Source of the DNA: Cupriavidus necator N-1
GTDB lineage: Bacteria; Pseudomonadota; Gammaproteobacteria; Burkholderiales; Burkholderiaceae
DNA: 64,000 nt
Assembly: GCF_000219215.1 (NCBI RefSeq)
Contig: NC_015723.1
Coordinates: 2,620,607 to 2,684,606 of the forward strand
Direction of reading: 5' to 3'
Shown here: positions 9,495 to 18,355 of the stretch, one piece after another
Position numbering within the stretch: the stretch's first letter is position 1
Layout: the number at the start of each line of letters is the position of its first letter
The notes under the pieces: generated by a model
Databases searched by the model: none
What the model was told of the DNA's origin: nothing
The model's input: only the letters and a program-made list of their open reading frames with translations
Translations under genes and position numbers: made by a program

Positions 9495-10658
9495 ATGCTG
9501 CATCGCGCCCTGGAAGGAGTCCGGGTCCTGGACTTGTCGCGCATCCTGGCCGGTCCCTGGTGTACCCAGAACCTGGCCGACCTGGGCGCCGAGGTGACCA
9601 AGGTCGAGCACCCGGAGCGCGGCGACGATACCCGCGGCTGGGGCCCGCCCTACCTGGAAGCGCCCGAGGGCAGCGGAGACACGCAGCGCCTGTCTGGCTA
9701 CTTCATCTGCTGCAACCGCGGCAAGCGCTCGGTCGCGATCGACTATGGCACGCCCGAGGGCGCCGCGCAGGTACGTGAGCTGGCGCGCGAGGCCGACGTG
9801 CTGGTCGAGAACTACAAGGTCGGCACGCTGCGCCGCTACGGGCTGGACTACGACACGCTCAAGGCGATCAATCCGCGCCTGGTCTACCTGTCGATCACCG
9901 GCTTCGGCCAGAGCGGGCCGATGGCGGACAAACCCGGCTATGACTATGTGTTCCAGGGCATGGGCGGGCTGATGAGCTACACCGGCCAGCCCGACGGCAC
10001 GCCCGGCGCCGGGCCGCTGCGCACCGGCGTCGCCGTGGTCGACCTGAGCACCGGCATGTATGCCACCTCCGCCGTCCTGGCCGCGCTGTACCAGCGCCAG
10101 GCGACCGGGCTGGGTGCGCACCTGGATATCGCGCTGCTCGATGTCGCGGTGGCGATTAACGCCAACCAGGCTGCCAACTACCTGGTGTCGGGCCAGAACC
10201 CGCAGCGCAGCGGCAATGCCCATCCCAACTGCGCGCCCTATGAAGTGTTCCGCTGCGCCGACGGCCACCTGATCCTGGCGATCGGCAATGACAGCCAGTT
10301 CGCGCGCTTCTGCGCCGTGGCCGGCATGCCGGATCTTGCGCAGGACCCGCGCTACGCCACCAACTCCGCGCGCATTGAGCACCTGCCCGCGCTGCGCGCC
10401 GTGCTGACCGATCTATTCCCCACACGCACGCGCGCTGCGTGGACCGATGCCTTCGATGCGGCCGGCGTGCCCTGGGGGCCGATCCACACTATGGATGAAG
10501 TCTTCGCCCACCCACAGGTGCAACACCGCGGGCTGATGCAGGTGGCCGAACACCCCGTCATGGGCAAAGTGCCCATGGTGCGCAACCCGATGCTGGCCGG
10601 GCACGACCTGCCGCTGCCACCGCCGCCGCTGCTGGGCGAACACAGCCCGGCAGGCTGA
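9495..10658 (+). CDS. CaiB/BaiF family (class III) CoA-transferase
   Basis: A 387-residue class III CoA-transferase, which moves CoA between carboxylic acids. The N-terminal VRVLDLSRILAGPWCTQNLADLGAEVTKVE is the family hallmark; the catalytic aspartate lies in the PGYDYVFQGMGGL segment. I chose the ATG at 9495, preceded by GGAG, over the in-frame ATG seven codons earlier. It heads an operon with a Bug-type binding protein and an enoyl-CoA hydratase, so it probably activates an imported carboxylic acid to its CoA ester. Confidence 0.9.
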   Translation: MLHRALEGVRVLDLSRILAGPWCTQNLADLGAEVTKVEHPERGDDTRGWGPPYLEAPEGSGDTQRLSGYFICCNRGKRSVAIDYGTPEGAAQVRELAREADVLVENYKVGTLRRYGLDYDTLKAINPRLVYLSITGFGQSGPMADKPGYDYVFQGMGGLMSYTGQPDGTPGAGPLRTGVAVVDLSTGMYATSAVLAALYQRQATGLGAHLDIALLDVAVAINANQAANYLVSGQNPQRSGNAHPNCAPYEVFRCADGHLILAIGNDSQFARFCAVAGMPDLAQDPRYATNSARIEHLPALRAVLTDLFPTRTRAAWTDAFDAAGVPWGPIHTMDEVFAHPQVQHRGLMQVAEHPVMGKVPMVRNPMLAGHDLPLPPPPLLGEHSPAG

Positions 10659-10707
10659 ACGGCGCGCAGCGACCCACAAGACCGAAAACACTGACACGGA
10701 GACACCG

Positions 10708-11676
10708 ATGAAACCAACCTTCACCGCCATCGCGCTGCTGGCTGCATGCGCAAGCGGCGCCGCGCATGCAAGCGCGTATCCCGACCGGCCGATCAAGATG
10801 ATCGTCCCCTATGCCGCCGGCGGCACCACCGACATCATCGCGCGCATCGTCGGCACGCGCCTGGGCCCGGTGCTGGGGCAACCGGTGGTGGTCGAGAACC
10901 GCCCGGGCGCCGGCGGCGCGGTCGGCAGCGCCTACGCGGCCAAGCAGCCGGCCGACGGCTACACGCTGGTGATGGAGGTGGAGAGCTCGCACGCGGTCAA
11001 CCCCAATGTCTACCTGAAGACCGCCTATGACCCGGTCAAGGACTTCGCTCCGGTCAGCAACCTGGCCGACGTGCCCAACGTGCTGGTGGTCAACCCGGCG
11101 TTCCCGGCCACGGACCTGCAGTCGTTCATCAAGCTGCTGAAGGCCAACCCCGGCAAGTACTCGTTCGGCTCGTCCGGCAACGGCGGACTGAGCCATATGA
11201 ACGGCGAGCTGTTCATGAACGCCACCGGCACGCGCATGCTGCACGTGCCGTACAAGGGCCTGGGCCCAGCGCTCAACGATGCGGTGGCGGGCCAGATCCA
11301 GGTGGTGTTCGACAATATCCCATCGTCGTCGGGCCTGATCCAGGGTGGGCGCCTGAAGCCGCTGGCGGTCGCCGCGAAGCAGCGCCTGAAGGTGCTGCCC
11401 AATGTGCCGACCTATGCCGAGGCCGGGCTGCCGGCGATGAACAACCCGTCGTGGTTCGGCCTGGGCGCACCGGCGGGCACGCCCGCTGCCATCCTCGACA
11501 AGCTCAACGACGCGGTGCGCCAGGTATTGGCCGAGCCGGAGGTGATCGCCGCCATCGAGAAACAAGGCGCGGTCCCGGCACCGACATCGCGCAAGGCCTT
11601 CGGCGACCTGATCCGGGCGCAGAATGCGCACTGGAAGCAAGTCGTCGAGGACATCCACTTCACCAAGCTCCAGTAA
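10708..11676 (+). CDS. Bug/TctC-family periplasmic solute-binding protein
   Basis: A 322-residue protein with a signal peptide ending near AAHAS and the mature start YPDRPIKMIVPYAAGGTTDI, the diagnostic beginning of TctC/Bug proteins. VVENRPGAGGAVGS and VPYKGLGPALNDAVAGQI are further family blocks. Bug proteins bind carboxylates or related acids in the periplasm and are greatly expanded in Cupriavidus and Bordetella, often without their own TctAB membrane partners. None is present here, so it may feed a distant transporter or act as a sensor. Confidence 0.93.
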   Translation: MKPTFTAIALLAACASGAAHASAYPDRPIKMIVPYAAGGTTDIIARIVGTRLGPVLGQPVVVENRPGAGGAVGSAYAAKQPADGYTLVMEVESSHAVNPNVYLKTAYDPVKDFAPVSNLADVPNVLVVNPAFPATDLQSFIKLLKANPGKYSFGSSGNGGLSHMNGELFMNATGTRMLHVPYKGLGPALNDAVAGQIQVVFDNIPSSSGLIQGGRLKPLAVAAKQRLKVLPNVPTYAEAGLPAMNNPSWFGLGAPAGTPAAILDKLNDAVRQVLAEPEVIAAIEKQGAVPAPTSRKAFGDLIRAQNAHWKQVVEDIHFTKLQ

Positions 11677-11691
11677 GCCACAAGGAACGAC

Positions 11692-12468
11692 ATGAGCGCA
11701 CTTCAGCAAGAACCGCACGCCGGCGTCGAGATCGACGCGCGCGGCATCGCCACCGTCACCATCCGCGAGGCGGGCTCGCTCAATATCCTGAGCACGCCGG
11801 TGATCGCATCGCTCACGCGCGCCATCGAAGCGCTGGCCGGCAATGACGCGGTACGCGTGCTGGTGCTGCGCGGCGCCGGCGAGAAAGGCTTTGTCGGCGG
11901 TGCCGACATCAAGGAAATGGCCGCGCTGGACCGCGCCAGCGCCGAGGCCTTCATCAGCGGCCTGCGCCGCCTGTGCGACGCCGTGCGCCACCTGCCGGTG
12001 CCCGTGATCGCGCGCATGCCGGGCTGGTGCCTGGGCGGTGGGCTGGAACTGGCGCTGGCGTGCGATATCCGCATCGCCGCCGACAACGCGCAGCTGGGCA
12101 TGCCGGAAGTGAAGGTCGGCATCCCGTCGGTGATCCACGCCGCGCTGATGCCGCGCCTGATCGGCAATGCGCGCACGGCATGGATGCTGCTGACGGGCGA
12201 GATCTCCGATGCCGCCGAGGCGCTGCAGTGGGGGCTGGTGAGCCGCGTGGTGCCACTGGCGGAGCTGGACCTGGAAATCGAACGCGTGGCCGCGCTGCTG
12301 GCCGGCTTCGGCCCGGTCGCGGTGCGTCAGCAGAAGCGCCTGCTGCGCGAGTGGGAAGATGCGCCGCTGGAAGTGTCGATCAACAACAGCGTGACCGAGT
12401 TCGGCAGCGCCTTCGACACCGGCGAGCCGCAGCAGCACATGGCCACCTTCCTGAACCGCAAGCGCTGA
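11692..12468 (+). CDS. enoyl-CoA hydratase/isomerase family protein
   Basis: A 258-residue crotonase-fold protein. The oxyanion-hole segment VGGADIKEMA (about residues 66-75), PGWCLGGGLELALACDIRIAA and the GMPEVKVGIPS block with the glutamate used by hydratases are present. It begins 15 bp after the Bug-type gene with AAGGAA as Shine-Dalgarno. Together with the CoA-transferase it suggests activation and hydration of an unsaturated acid. Family members also include isomerases and lyases, so the exact reaction is open. Confidence 0.9.
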   Translation: MSALQQEPHAGVEIDARGIATVTIREAGSLNILSTPVIASLTRAIEALAGNDAVRVLVLRGAGEKGFVGGADIKEMAALDRASAEAFISGLRRLCDAVRHLPVPVIARMPGWCLGGGLELALACDIRIAADNAQLGMPEVKVGIPSVIHAALMPRLIGNARTAWMLLTGEISDAAEALQWGLVSRVVPLAELDLEIERVAALLAGFGPVAVRQQKRLLREWEDAPLEVSINNSVTEFGSAFDTGEPQQHMATFLNRKR

Positions 12469-12483
12469 AGCGCGGGGAAGTGC

Positions 12484-13431
12484 TTACGGCGCCGTGGCCG
12501 CGACGGCGCCGCCTTCGCGCGTGGCCACCACGCGCGGATCGTTCAGCAGGAACTGCGCAAAGGCCTCGGCAAACGCCGGCAGCTTGCCGTCGGCGCGCAC
12601 GATCAGGTTCAGTTCGCGCAGGGCCCACGGCTCTGCCAGCCGCACCCCCACCACGCGCGCCTCACGCAAGGCCTGCGCCGCCACGCTGCGCGGCACCAGC
12701 GCCACCCCCACGCCGGCCTCGGCCAGCGACAGCACCGCATCGAAGCTGTGCGCATGCAGCCGCACGTTGGGCCCCTTGCCCGCGCGCTGCGCCATGTCGC
12801 GCAGGAACAGGAAGTTGCTGCTGGTGCGGCTCATGCAGACAAAGTCGAAGGCCAGCGCCGCGCCGAAACGCACTTCAGGCTCGCGCGCCAGCGGGTGATC
12901 CGCGGCCACCGCAAGGATCAGCTCGTCGCGCGCATAGCGCACCGAGCGCACGCCGGTGGCTTCGCCGCCCGCCTGGAAATCTCCCGCCAGGATGCCGACA
13001 TCGGCTTCGTGCGCCGCCACCGCCGCCAGGATCGACTGGCTGGCGCGCTCCTCCAGGTCGATGTTCACATCCGGGTTGGCCAGCAGGAAGCGGCTCACGC
13101 TCGGGATGATGAAACCGTTGAGCGAACTGCTGTTGGCCAGCAGCCGGATATTGCCCTTCAGCCCGGCAGAAAAGCGTCCCACCTCGCCATGCATGCGCTC
13201 CACGCCAAGCAGCAGTTCGCGCACATGGACCAGCAGGGTTTCACCGGCGGGCGTCAGTTCCATGCCGCGCGCGGTGCGCACGAACAGCGGCGTGCCCATC
13301 GCGTGCTCCAGGTTCTTCAGCCGGTAGCTCGCCGCCGACGCGGTGATATGCGTGGCCGAAGCGCCACCTGACAGGCTTTGCGCATCGGCAATGGCCTGGA
13401 ACAGGCGCAGGTCGGTCAGTTCGTAACGCAA
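12484..13431 (-). CDS. LysR-type transcriptional regulator
   Basis: A 315-residue LTTR with an N-terminal winged helix-turn-helix (residues 1-60, FVRTARGMELTPAGETLL marking its end) and a two-lobed effector domain. It lies tail to tail with the enoyl-CoA hydratase gene (16 bp between stops), not divergent from the operon as LTTRs usually are. Whether it controls that operon or the VOC gene upstream is unclear; the 263-bp gap to the VOC gene would hold both promoters. Confidence 0.9.
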   Translation of the reverse strand: MRYELTDLRLFQAIADAQSLSGGASATHITASAASYRLKNLEHAMGTPLFVRTARGMELTPAGETLLVHVRELLLGVERMHGEVGRFSAGLKGNIRLLANSSSLNGFIIPSVSRFLLANPDVNIDLEERASQSILAAVAAHEADVGILAGDFQAGGEATGVRSVRYARDELILAVAADHPLAREPEVRFGAALAFDFVCMSRTSSNFLFLRDMAQRAGKGPNVRLHAHSFDAVLSLAEAGVGVALVPRSVAAQALREARVVGVRLAEPWALRELNLIVRADGKLPAFAEAFAQFLLNDPRVVATREGGAVAATAP

Positions 13432-13553
13432 GGCAACTCCGCTTAGGTCGGGACGGTCGAAGGGATTGGCGCTGGTGGTGTCGCGGCCATTCTAGTGCAG
13501 CACTGTGGGCTCCCGCCCGCCACCCGGTCCGCACACACTCCACTCACTTGATG

Positions 13554-13566
13554 TGGACGTCGTCCA
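13554..13566. promoter_or_regulatory. 13-bp palindrome in the LysR/VOC divergent promoter
   Basis: TGGACGTCGTCCA is a near-perfect dyad about 130 bp upstream of the VOC gene; a second TGTGGAC follows 20 bp later with an imperfect partner (TACACA). It may be an operator of the flanking LysR protein or another regulator. Confidence 0.35.
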
Positions 13567-13694
13567 TTTTCTTTGCTAAGGTATTGTGGACGGCGTACAC
13601 AAGAGCGTGCGCCAGTTGCCAGCGCGCCGCCTGACTCGCGCGCCATGCCGATATCCACGGCCGCCCGAGCGGCGGCCTACCTACAGGAGTTGTC

Positions 13695-14120
13695 ATGCAA
13701 GTCCAACCCTATCTGTTTTTCGAAGGCCGTTGCGATGAAGCCGTTGAGTTCTACAAGAAGATTCTCGGCGCCAAGGTCAACATGCGGATGACGTTCAAGG
13801 AAAACCCGGAGGCCGACAAGGCCAGCCCGGGGTGCCAGCCCGGCGCCGGCACCGAAGACAAGGTCATGCACATGGAGTTCCAGATCGGCGACAGCGTGAT
13901 CATGGCCTCCGACGGCCGCTGCTCGAACCAGCCCAACTTCCAGGGATTCGGCCTGTCGATCAACTACCCGGACAAGGCCGCGGTCGAAAAAGCCTTCAAC
14001 GGCCTGAAGGAAGGCGGCCAGGTGGTGATGCCGCTGGACAAGACCTTCTTCGCCGAGCAGTTCGGCATGGTCACCGACCGCTTCGGCATCATGTGGATGC
14101 TGCTGACGGCACCGAAGTAA
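13695..14120 (+). CDS. VOC-fold protein of the PhnB/YjdN family
   Basis: A 141-residue glyoxalase/bleomycin-resistance-fold protein. MQVQPYLFFEGRCDEAVEFYKKILGAKV and the late PLDKTFFAEQFGMVTDRFGIMWML are characteristic of the PhnB-like group. Members lack an agreed enzymatic role; some are metal-independent. An AGGAG sits upstream of the ATG. The gene appears monocistronic with its own promoter. Confidence 0.88.
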   Translation: MQVQPYLFFEGRCDEAVEFYKKILGAKVNMRMTFKENPEADKASPGCQPGAGTEDKVMHMEFQIGDSVIMASDGRCSNQPNFQGFGLSINYPDKAAVEKAFNGLKEGGQVVMPLDKTFFAEQFGMVTDRFGIMWMLLTAPK

Positions 14121-14206
14121 GCAAGATGTAACGCCGTTTCCCGGCCGGCGGAGCGCCATGTGGGCCGATAGGCTTACAATGCGCCGCCTGCCGGAGAAAC
14201 CACGCC

Positions 14207-14410
14207 ATGGACGATCGCATCAACGAACTCGAAATCAAGCTCGCCTTCCAGGAAGACCTGCTTGATACCCTGAACAGCACCGTGGCGCGCCAGCAGCAGC
14301 AGATCGACCTGCTGCAGGAACAGTTCCGCGCGCTGTACCAGCAGGTGCGCAGCGCCGCCACCACCGCGGCCGAAGCCGATCCCCAGCAGGAAATCCCGCC
14401 GCACTACTGA
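14207..14410 (+). CDS. slyX: SlyX family protein
   Basis: A 67-residue acidic protein, almost entirely coiled coil (residues 3-50, with INELEIKLAFQEDLLDTLN and QQQQIDLLQEQFRALYQQV), ending in the SlyX-typical PPHY. The cellular role of SlyX is not established. Length and ending match the family. Confidence 0.88.
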   Translation: MDDRINELEIKLAFQEDLLDTLNSTVARQQQQIDLLQEQFRALYQQVRSAATTAAEADPQQEIPPHY

Positions 14411-14515
14411 TGGACGCGGGCCGATCGCCGATGTGACGGAACGCCACCCCGCCCGCGCGGTCTGACAGGCTGACCCATCCATCGCTGCCCTCGACAGGCG
14501 CGCCCCATCCGCCAC

Positions 14516-15070
14516 ATGCGTGTGAAACCTTCCCTGCTGATTGCCGCCGCCTGCGTCGCTGGTGCCTCCTCGGCGCTGGCCGGCTACAACATCTGGACCG
14601 GCGAGTACTCCCTCTCCCGGCAGGAACTGCAGACCGCCCTGGACCAGCGCTTCCCCGCCACGCTGCGCTACGCCGAAGTCGTCAGCGTGCAGCTCAGCCA
14701 TCCCCGGCTGGTGCTGGACGAAGCCAACAACCGCGTCACCACCCACGTCGACGCACGCCTGACCAACGCCTTGCTGCCCTCCCCGCCGGTAGACGGCAAG
14801 CTCGCGCTGAACAGCGGCGTGCGCTATGACCCGGCCAAGCGCGCGGTGCTGCTAGACAACCCGACCGTGCAGCAGGTGGAAGTTGCCGGCATGGGGCAAT
14901 ACCGCGAACAACTCAATGCGATCGGCGCCGTGGTTGCGCAGCAGCTGCTGAAGGACTATCCGGTCTACACCTTCAAGCCCGAGGAGCTGCGCGTCGGCGG
15001 CAAGGATGTGGAGCCGGGGGCGATTACCGTGGGCAAGGATGAAGTGCGGGTGGAGGTGAAGCAGCGGTAG
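14516..15070 (+). CDS. DUF1439 (YceB-like) exported protein
   Basis: A 184-residue protein with an N-terminal signal peptide (residues 1-23, ending SSALAG) and a DUF1439 domain: YSLSRQELQTALDQRFP, then VDARLTNALLPSPPVDGKLALNSGVRYDP. E. coli YceB, the family prototype, is an outer-membrane lipoprotein of unknown function; here I see no clear lipobox cysteine at the cleavage point, so the protein may be periplasmic. Confidence 0.82.
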   Translation: MRVKPSLLIAAACVAGASSALAGYNIWTGEYSLSRQELQTALDQRFPATLRYAEVVSVQLSHPRLVLDEANNRVTTHVDARLTNALLPSPPVDGKLALNSGVRYDPAKRAVLLDNPTVQQVEVAGMGQYREQLNAIGAVVAQQLLKDYPVYTFKPEELRVGGKDVEPGAITVGKDEVRVEVKQR

Positions 15071-15110
15071 GCATAGCCTGCGGGCCAGGCTCGCTCCTTC
15101 TTCCTCTACC

Positions 15111-16019
15111 TCATCCCCGCCCACCTCTGAACACCACCCCCAACCCCGCCAGCACCGCCCCCATTCCCGCCATCGCCAGCGGCGCCATGCGGTTGCCCAG
15201 CAGCAGGTAGTCGAGCACCGCCGTACCCGCCGGCACCAGGTAGAACAGGCTGGTAACGTTGACCAGGTTGCCCGCGCGGATCAGGCGGTAGAACAGCAGC
15301 GTCGCACCGATCGAAATGACCAGTGCCAGCCACAGCAACGGCGCAGCGAACGCCAGCGAAGCATCGAAGGCGAAGGGCTGGAACGGCAGGCACAGCAGGC
15401 AGGCCGCGAGGCTCGCGCCGTACTGCAGCGGCAGCACTTCAGCCGGTGCACGCGTGATGCGCTTCTGCAGGATGGCGCCGACGGTCATGCTGGCGAGCGA
15501 GGCCAGCGCGCACAGCATGCCCGCCAGCGACAGTCTGGCCAGCAGCAGGCTGTCCGCCACCACCATGGCCAGCCCGGCGAGCGCGAAGGCCAGGCCCGCC
15601 ATGCGTGCGGCGCTGAAGCGCCGCTCGGTCAGCAGCAGGGTCAGCATCGGCTGGGCGCCAAGCACGGTGGCGAGCACGCCGGGTGTCATGCCGTGGTCGA
15701 GCGCAAGGAAGTAAAAGACGGAGTAGCCGCCGATCAGCAGCAGGCCGGTCACGGCGGTGTACAGCCGCTCGCCGCGCGGCGGCAGCAGGCGGTGCCTGGC
15801 CAGGCCGATCGCGCCCAGCACGGCGCAGACCAGCGCGAAACGCAGCGTCAGCAAGGCGAAGGGCGTGGCGTGGTCGAGGGCCAGCCGGGCGGCGATGGCG
15901 CCGCTGCTCCACAGCAGCACGAAGAGGGGCGTGGCCCAGGCGAAGGAGTTGGTGGTGCGTGTGCCGGTGGCGGCGTCGAATTGCGCCACGCAGTCTTTGT
16001 CGGTTGTCATGGATGTCAC
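15111..16019 (-). CDS. EamA/DMT superfamily transporter
   Basis: A 302-residue inner-membrane protein with ten predicted hydrophobic segments in two EamA repeats (about residues 28-155 and 165-298). SSGAIAARLALDHATPFALLTLRF is the usual helix 1-2 region. DMT proteins export metabolites such as amino acids or drugs; the substrate is unknown. Two ATGs lie within the first four codons. Confidence 0.87.
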   Translation of the reverse strand: MTSMTTDKDCVAQFDAATGTRTTNSFAWATPLFVLLWSSGAIAARLALDHATPFALLTLRFALVCAVLGAIGLARHRLLPPRGERLYTAVTGLLLIGGYSVFYFLALDHGMTPGVLATVLGAQPMLTLLLTERRFSAARMAGLAFALAGLAMVVADSLLLARLSLAGMLCALASLASMTVGAILQKRITRAPAEVLPLQYGASLAACLLCLPFQPFAFDASLAFAAPLLWLALVISIGATLLFYRLIRAGNLVNVTSLFYLVPAGTAVLDYLLLGNRMAPLAMAGMGAVLAGLGVVFRGGRG

Positions 16020-16370
16020 CTGTCGTCAGCTTGGCAGGCTCCGGCGACGCGCATCGGCATGCGGCCATGGGACGGCGGCAGACGCGTACAGGCGTGCGGC
16101 TGCCGTGCGCGCAGGCACACGGATACGGGACTACCGGAGACGAATGAGGCTGGGGGGCGTACCCGTCAGCCGCGCGGCGGCGGCGGCGGGTGCGCACCGC
16201 CGATGAACGGCGGCGGCGCGACAGATGTGAACGCAGGCTGGCGACGCACGCATGGCAACGCGCGGCCCGGGGGCGCGGCGTTGATGGGGCGTTGGCGGTC
16301 TGCGGTCATGGTGGGAATCGAAGACTTTGAAGAAGCAATCTGGCGATGCTATGCCTGTGCGGCCATCGCG
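16020..16370. other. 351-bp gap between DMT transporter start and sirtuin end
   Basis: This stretch holds the promoter of the DMT gene. I see no convincing gene, terminator or structured leader. Confidence 0.4.
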
Positions 16371-17234
16371 TCAACGAGGTTTTGTCGTGCCCTGCTCCAG
16401 CCGGGACACCAGCGCCTGCAGTGTCGGCGCGCATCCGGCTTCCACCTTCAGCGCGAACATCGCGTCCGCGCGCGTGGTGCCCAGGTTGAGCGCGGCCACG
16501 GGCTTGCCCATCTGTCCGGCCCAGACGCAGAAGCGGTAGCCGGAATAGACCATCAGCGACGAACCGACCACCAGCATGGCATCCGCTGCTTCCAGTGCCG
16601 CACGCGCGGCATCGACCCGCGGACGCGGCACGGATTCACCGAAGAACACCACGTCCGGCTTGAGGATGCCGCCGCAGCGCCCGCACTCGGGCACGCGGAA
16701 CTGCGCGAACAGCGGCGATTCGAAATGCACGTCGCCATCGGCGGCGGGCTCGGCGATCACGTCGCGCAGCGCGGCGTTCTGTGCCAGCAGCCAGTCCTGC
16801 AGGCCGGCGCGGTCATGGCGCGTGCCACAGTCCAGGCAGATGGCGCTGGCCAGGCTGCCATGCAGTTCGATCACACCCTCGCTGCCGGCGCGCTGGTGCA
16901 GGCCGTCGACATTCTGCGTGACCAGCGCCGTGAGCCGGCCGTGCGCGCCAAGGCGCGACAGCGCATGGTGCGCGGCATTGGGTCGCGCCTGCCACGCCAC
17001 CGGCCAGCCAAGCATGCTGCGCGCCCAGTAGCGCTGGCGCGCCGCGTGCGAGCCCAGGAAGGCCTGCAGCGTGATGGGCTGCGAGCGCTGCCACTGGCCG
17101 CGCGCGTCACGGTAGCCGGGAATGCCGGAATCGGTACTGATGCCCGCGCCGGTCAGCACGAACAGGCGCGGGTGGCGCTGCACGAAATCGAACAGCGCGG
17201 ACGTCGGGTGCGGGGGTTGCAGCGGCTCGCTCAA
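16371..17234 (-). CDS. Sir2-family NAD-dependent protein deacylase
   Basis: A 288-residue sirtuin. LTGAGISTDSGIPGYRD binds NAD, TQNVDGLHQRAGS and ELHGS (catalytic His) follow, and two cysteine pairs (CLDC and CGRC) form the zinc ribbon. It removes acyl groups from lysines and makes O-acyl-ADP-ribose. No ATG is found near the conserved start. I place the start at the TTG at 17234, which overlaps the TGA stop of the upstream gene as TTGA; the coupling would explain the weak start. The class looks closer to SIR4-like (class II) bacterial sirtuins. Confidence 0.88.
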   Translation of the reverse strand: MSEPLQPPHPTSALFDFVQRHPRLFVLTGAGISTDSGIPGYRDARGQWQRSQPITLQAFLGSHAARQRYWARSMLGWPVAWQARPNAAHHALSRLGAHGRLTALVTQNVDGLHQRAGSEGVIELHGSLASAICLDCGTRHDRAGLQDWLLAQNAALRDVIAEPAADGDVHFESPLFAQFRVPECGRCGGILKPDVVFFGESVPRPRVDAARAALEAADAMLVVGSSLMVYSGYRFCVWAGQMGKPVAALNLGTTRADAMFALKVEAGCAPTLQALVSRLEQGTTKPR

Positions 17235-17434
17235 CTTGCCGGATCCTCGGCATGGCGCGCCGCCTGGCGCGCCTCCCAGGCGCGCAGCTCCTCGCGGTAG
17301 CGGTCCATCTCCTGGTAGTAGTAGTCGAAGATGCAGGGATCGCAGCCGGAGCCGCAGCACTCGTCGTCGCCGGGCCGCTCTGGCGGCACCGGGCGGGGGT
17401 CGTCGGGGGGCATGGCGGGGGACGCTTGGGACAC
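17231..17434 (-). CDS. oxidoreductase-like domain small protein
   Basis: A 67-residue protein with the PF09791-type signature CCGSGCDPCIFDYYYQEM, a short cysteine-rich segment seen in small proteobacterial proteins and at the N-terminus of some larger oxidoreductases. The start is GTG. Its stop overlaps the proposed TTG start of the sirtuin gene, so both are translated together; a functional link between the two is inference. Confidence 0.72.
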   Translation of the reverse strand: MSQASPAMPPDDPRPVPPERPGDDECCGSGCDPCIFDYYYQEMDRYREELRAWEARQAARHAEDPAS

Positions 17435-17511
17435 TGACAGTTCGCGAACAGGCGCAATGGCGGATCAACCGCCAGTATATTCCCGCCAGCCCCGGCCTGC
17501 CGCCGGACCCC

Positions 17512-17838
17512 TCAGTGGCTGAGCAGCCCCTCGCCGACCGGGATCACCAGCGCCGTGCCCGCCAGGCAGGCGATGTCGTCCTCGGCAAGCCGGCGCGACA
17601 CCACGCTGGCCAGCCTGGCGCCGATGCGGGCAAGTTCGGCGGCGTCGGCCAGGTAGACGGCGTCGATCACGCTCTGGTCGAACTGCAGGGCCGCGCTCAG
17701 GCGACAGCGCCCGGGCGAGCCGGCCGGCTCGGCCTGCCAGCTGACCTGCACCTGGTTGCCGTCGCTGCGATGGTATTCGGCCGACATCGGAAACAGCCGG
17801 CAGGTATGCTCGCGGGTCCACTCGACCAGGGCAGTCAT
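17512..17838 (-). CDS. hypothetical 108-residue protein
   Basis: I do not recognise this protein. It is complete, has ATG preceded by GGGGAA, no signal peptide and no membrane segment. The C-terminal half (ARIGARLASVVSRRLAEDDIACLAGTALVI) looks like a soluble alpha/beta segment. It lies upstream of the sirtuin pair on the same strand, 78 bp away, and behind another short gene. Confidence 0.6.
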   Translation of the reverse strand: MTALVEWTREHTCRLFPMSAEYHRSDGNQVQVSWQAEPAGSPGRCRLSAALQFDQSVIDAVYLADAAELARIGARLASVVSRRLAEDDIACLAGTALVIPVGEGLLSH

Positions 17839-17884
17839 GGCGATTCCCCCTTTGGCGGGACAGCGCGTCCGCCGGTGCGCCGCG

Positions 17885-18121
17885 TCAGCGGCTCAGTACA
17901 TGGTAGAGCCAGTCGTGCGCGCGTGCCGGCACGCCCAGCGCGCTGGCATCGATGCGCTGCCCCTGCACCCGCAGGGTGCCTTCGTGCAGGGCATCCACCG
18001 CTGCCTGGGCATCCGGGAACCTCCCCATCACGCCATTGCCCAGCATCAGCATCCAGTCCTTCTCGCGGGGAATGAGCGTGAGCTGTCCCGCGGCGGTCTG
18101 GCAAAAGAAATAACCGTACAT
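17885..18121 (-). CDS. hypothetical 78-residue protein
   Basis: An unrecognised small protein, MYGYFFCQTAAGQLTLIPR onward, ending DWLYHVLSR. The ATG at 18121 follows GGGGG at good distance; an in-frame ATG ten codons earlier has a poorly spaced AGGA. It is 46 bp upstream of the 108-residue hypothetical gene on the same strand, so the two may be cotranscribed. Confidence 0.55.
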   Translation of the reverse strand: MYGYFFCQTAAGQLTLIPREKDWMLMLGNGVMGRFPDAQAAVDALHEGTLRVQGQRIDASALGVPARAHDWLYHVLSR

Positions 18122-18355
18122 GCAACCCCCAAGCACCTCGCCTGTATCCATCCTAGTGCAGGGCACCGCGGGGTCGCGTGCCGATCTGCACGCTTCCGAA
18201 CGGCGTGATGAATTGTTTTTGCACGGCCGCGAGCGGGCGGCCTGCATGCGGCATTTTGCCCGAAGATAGCCGGATGTCCCGCCCGGCGGCCGCCGGGCGG
18301 GGCCACTGCCGCGCGCTGCGGCCGTCAGCGAACCGATTGCGAACCCCACGGTGCC

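Noticed and set aside
10558..12438. 626-codon minus-strand frame antisense to the Bug-type and enoyl-CoA hydratase genes
   Set aside because: Shadow frame; composition typical of reverse-strand reading and no conserved motif.
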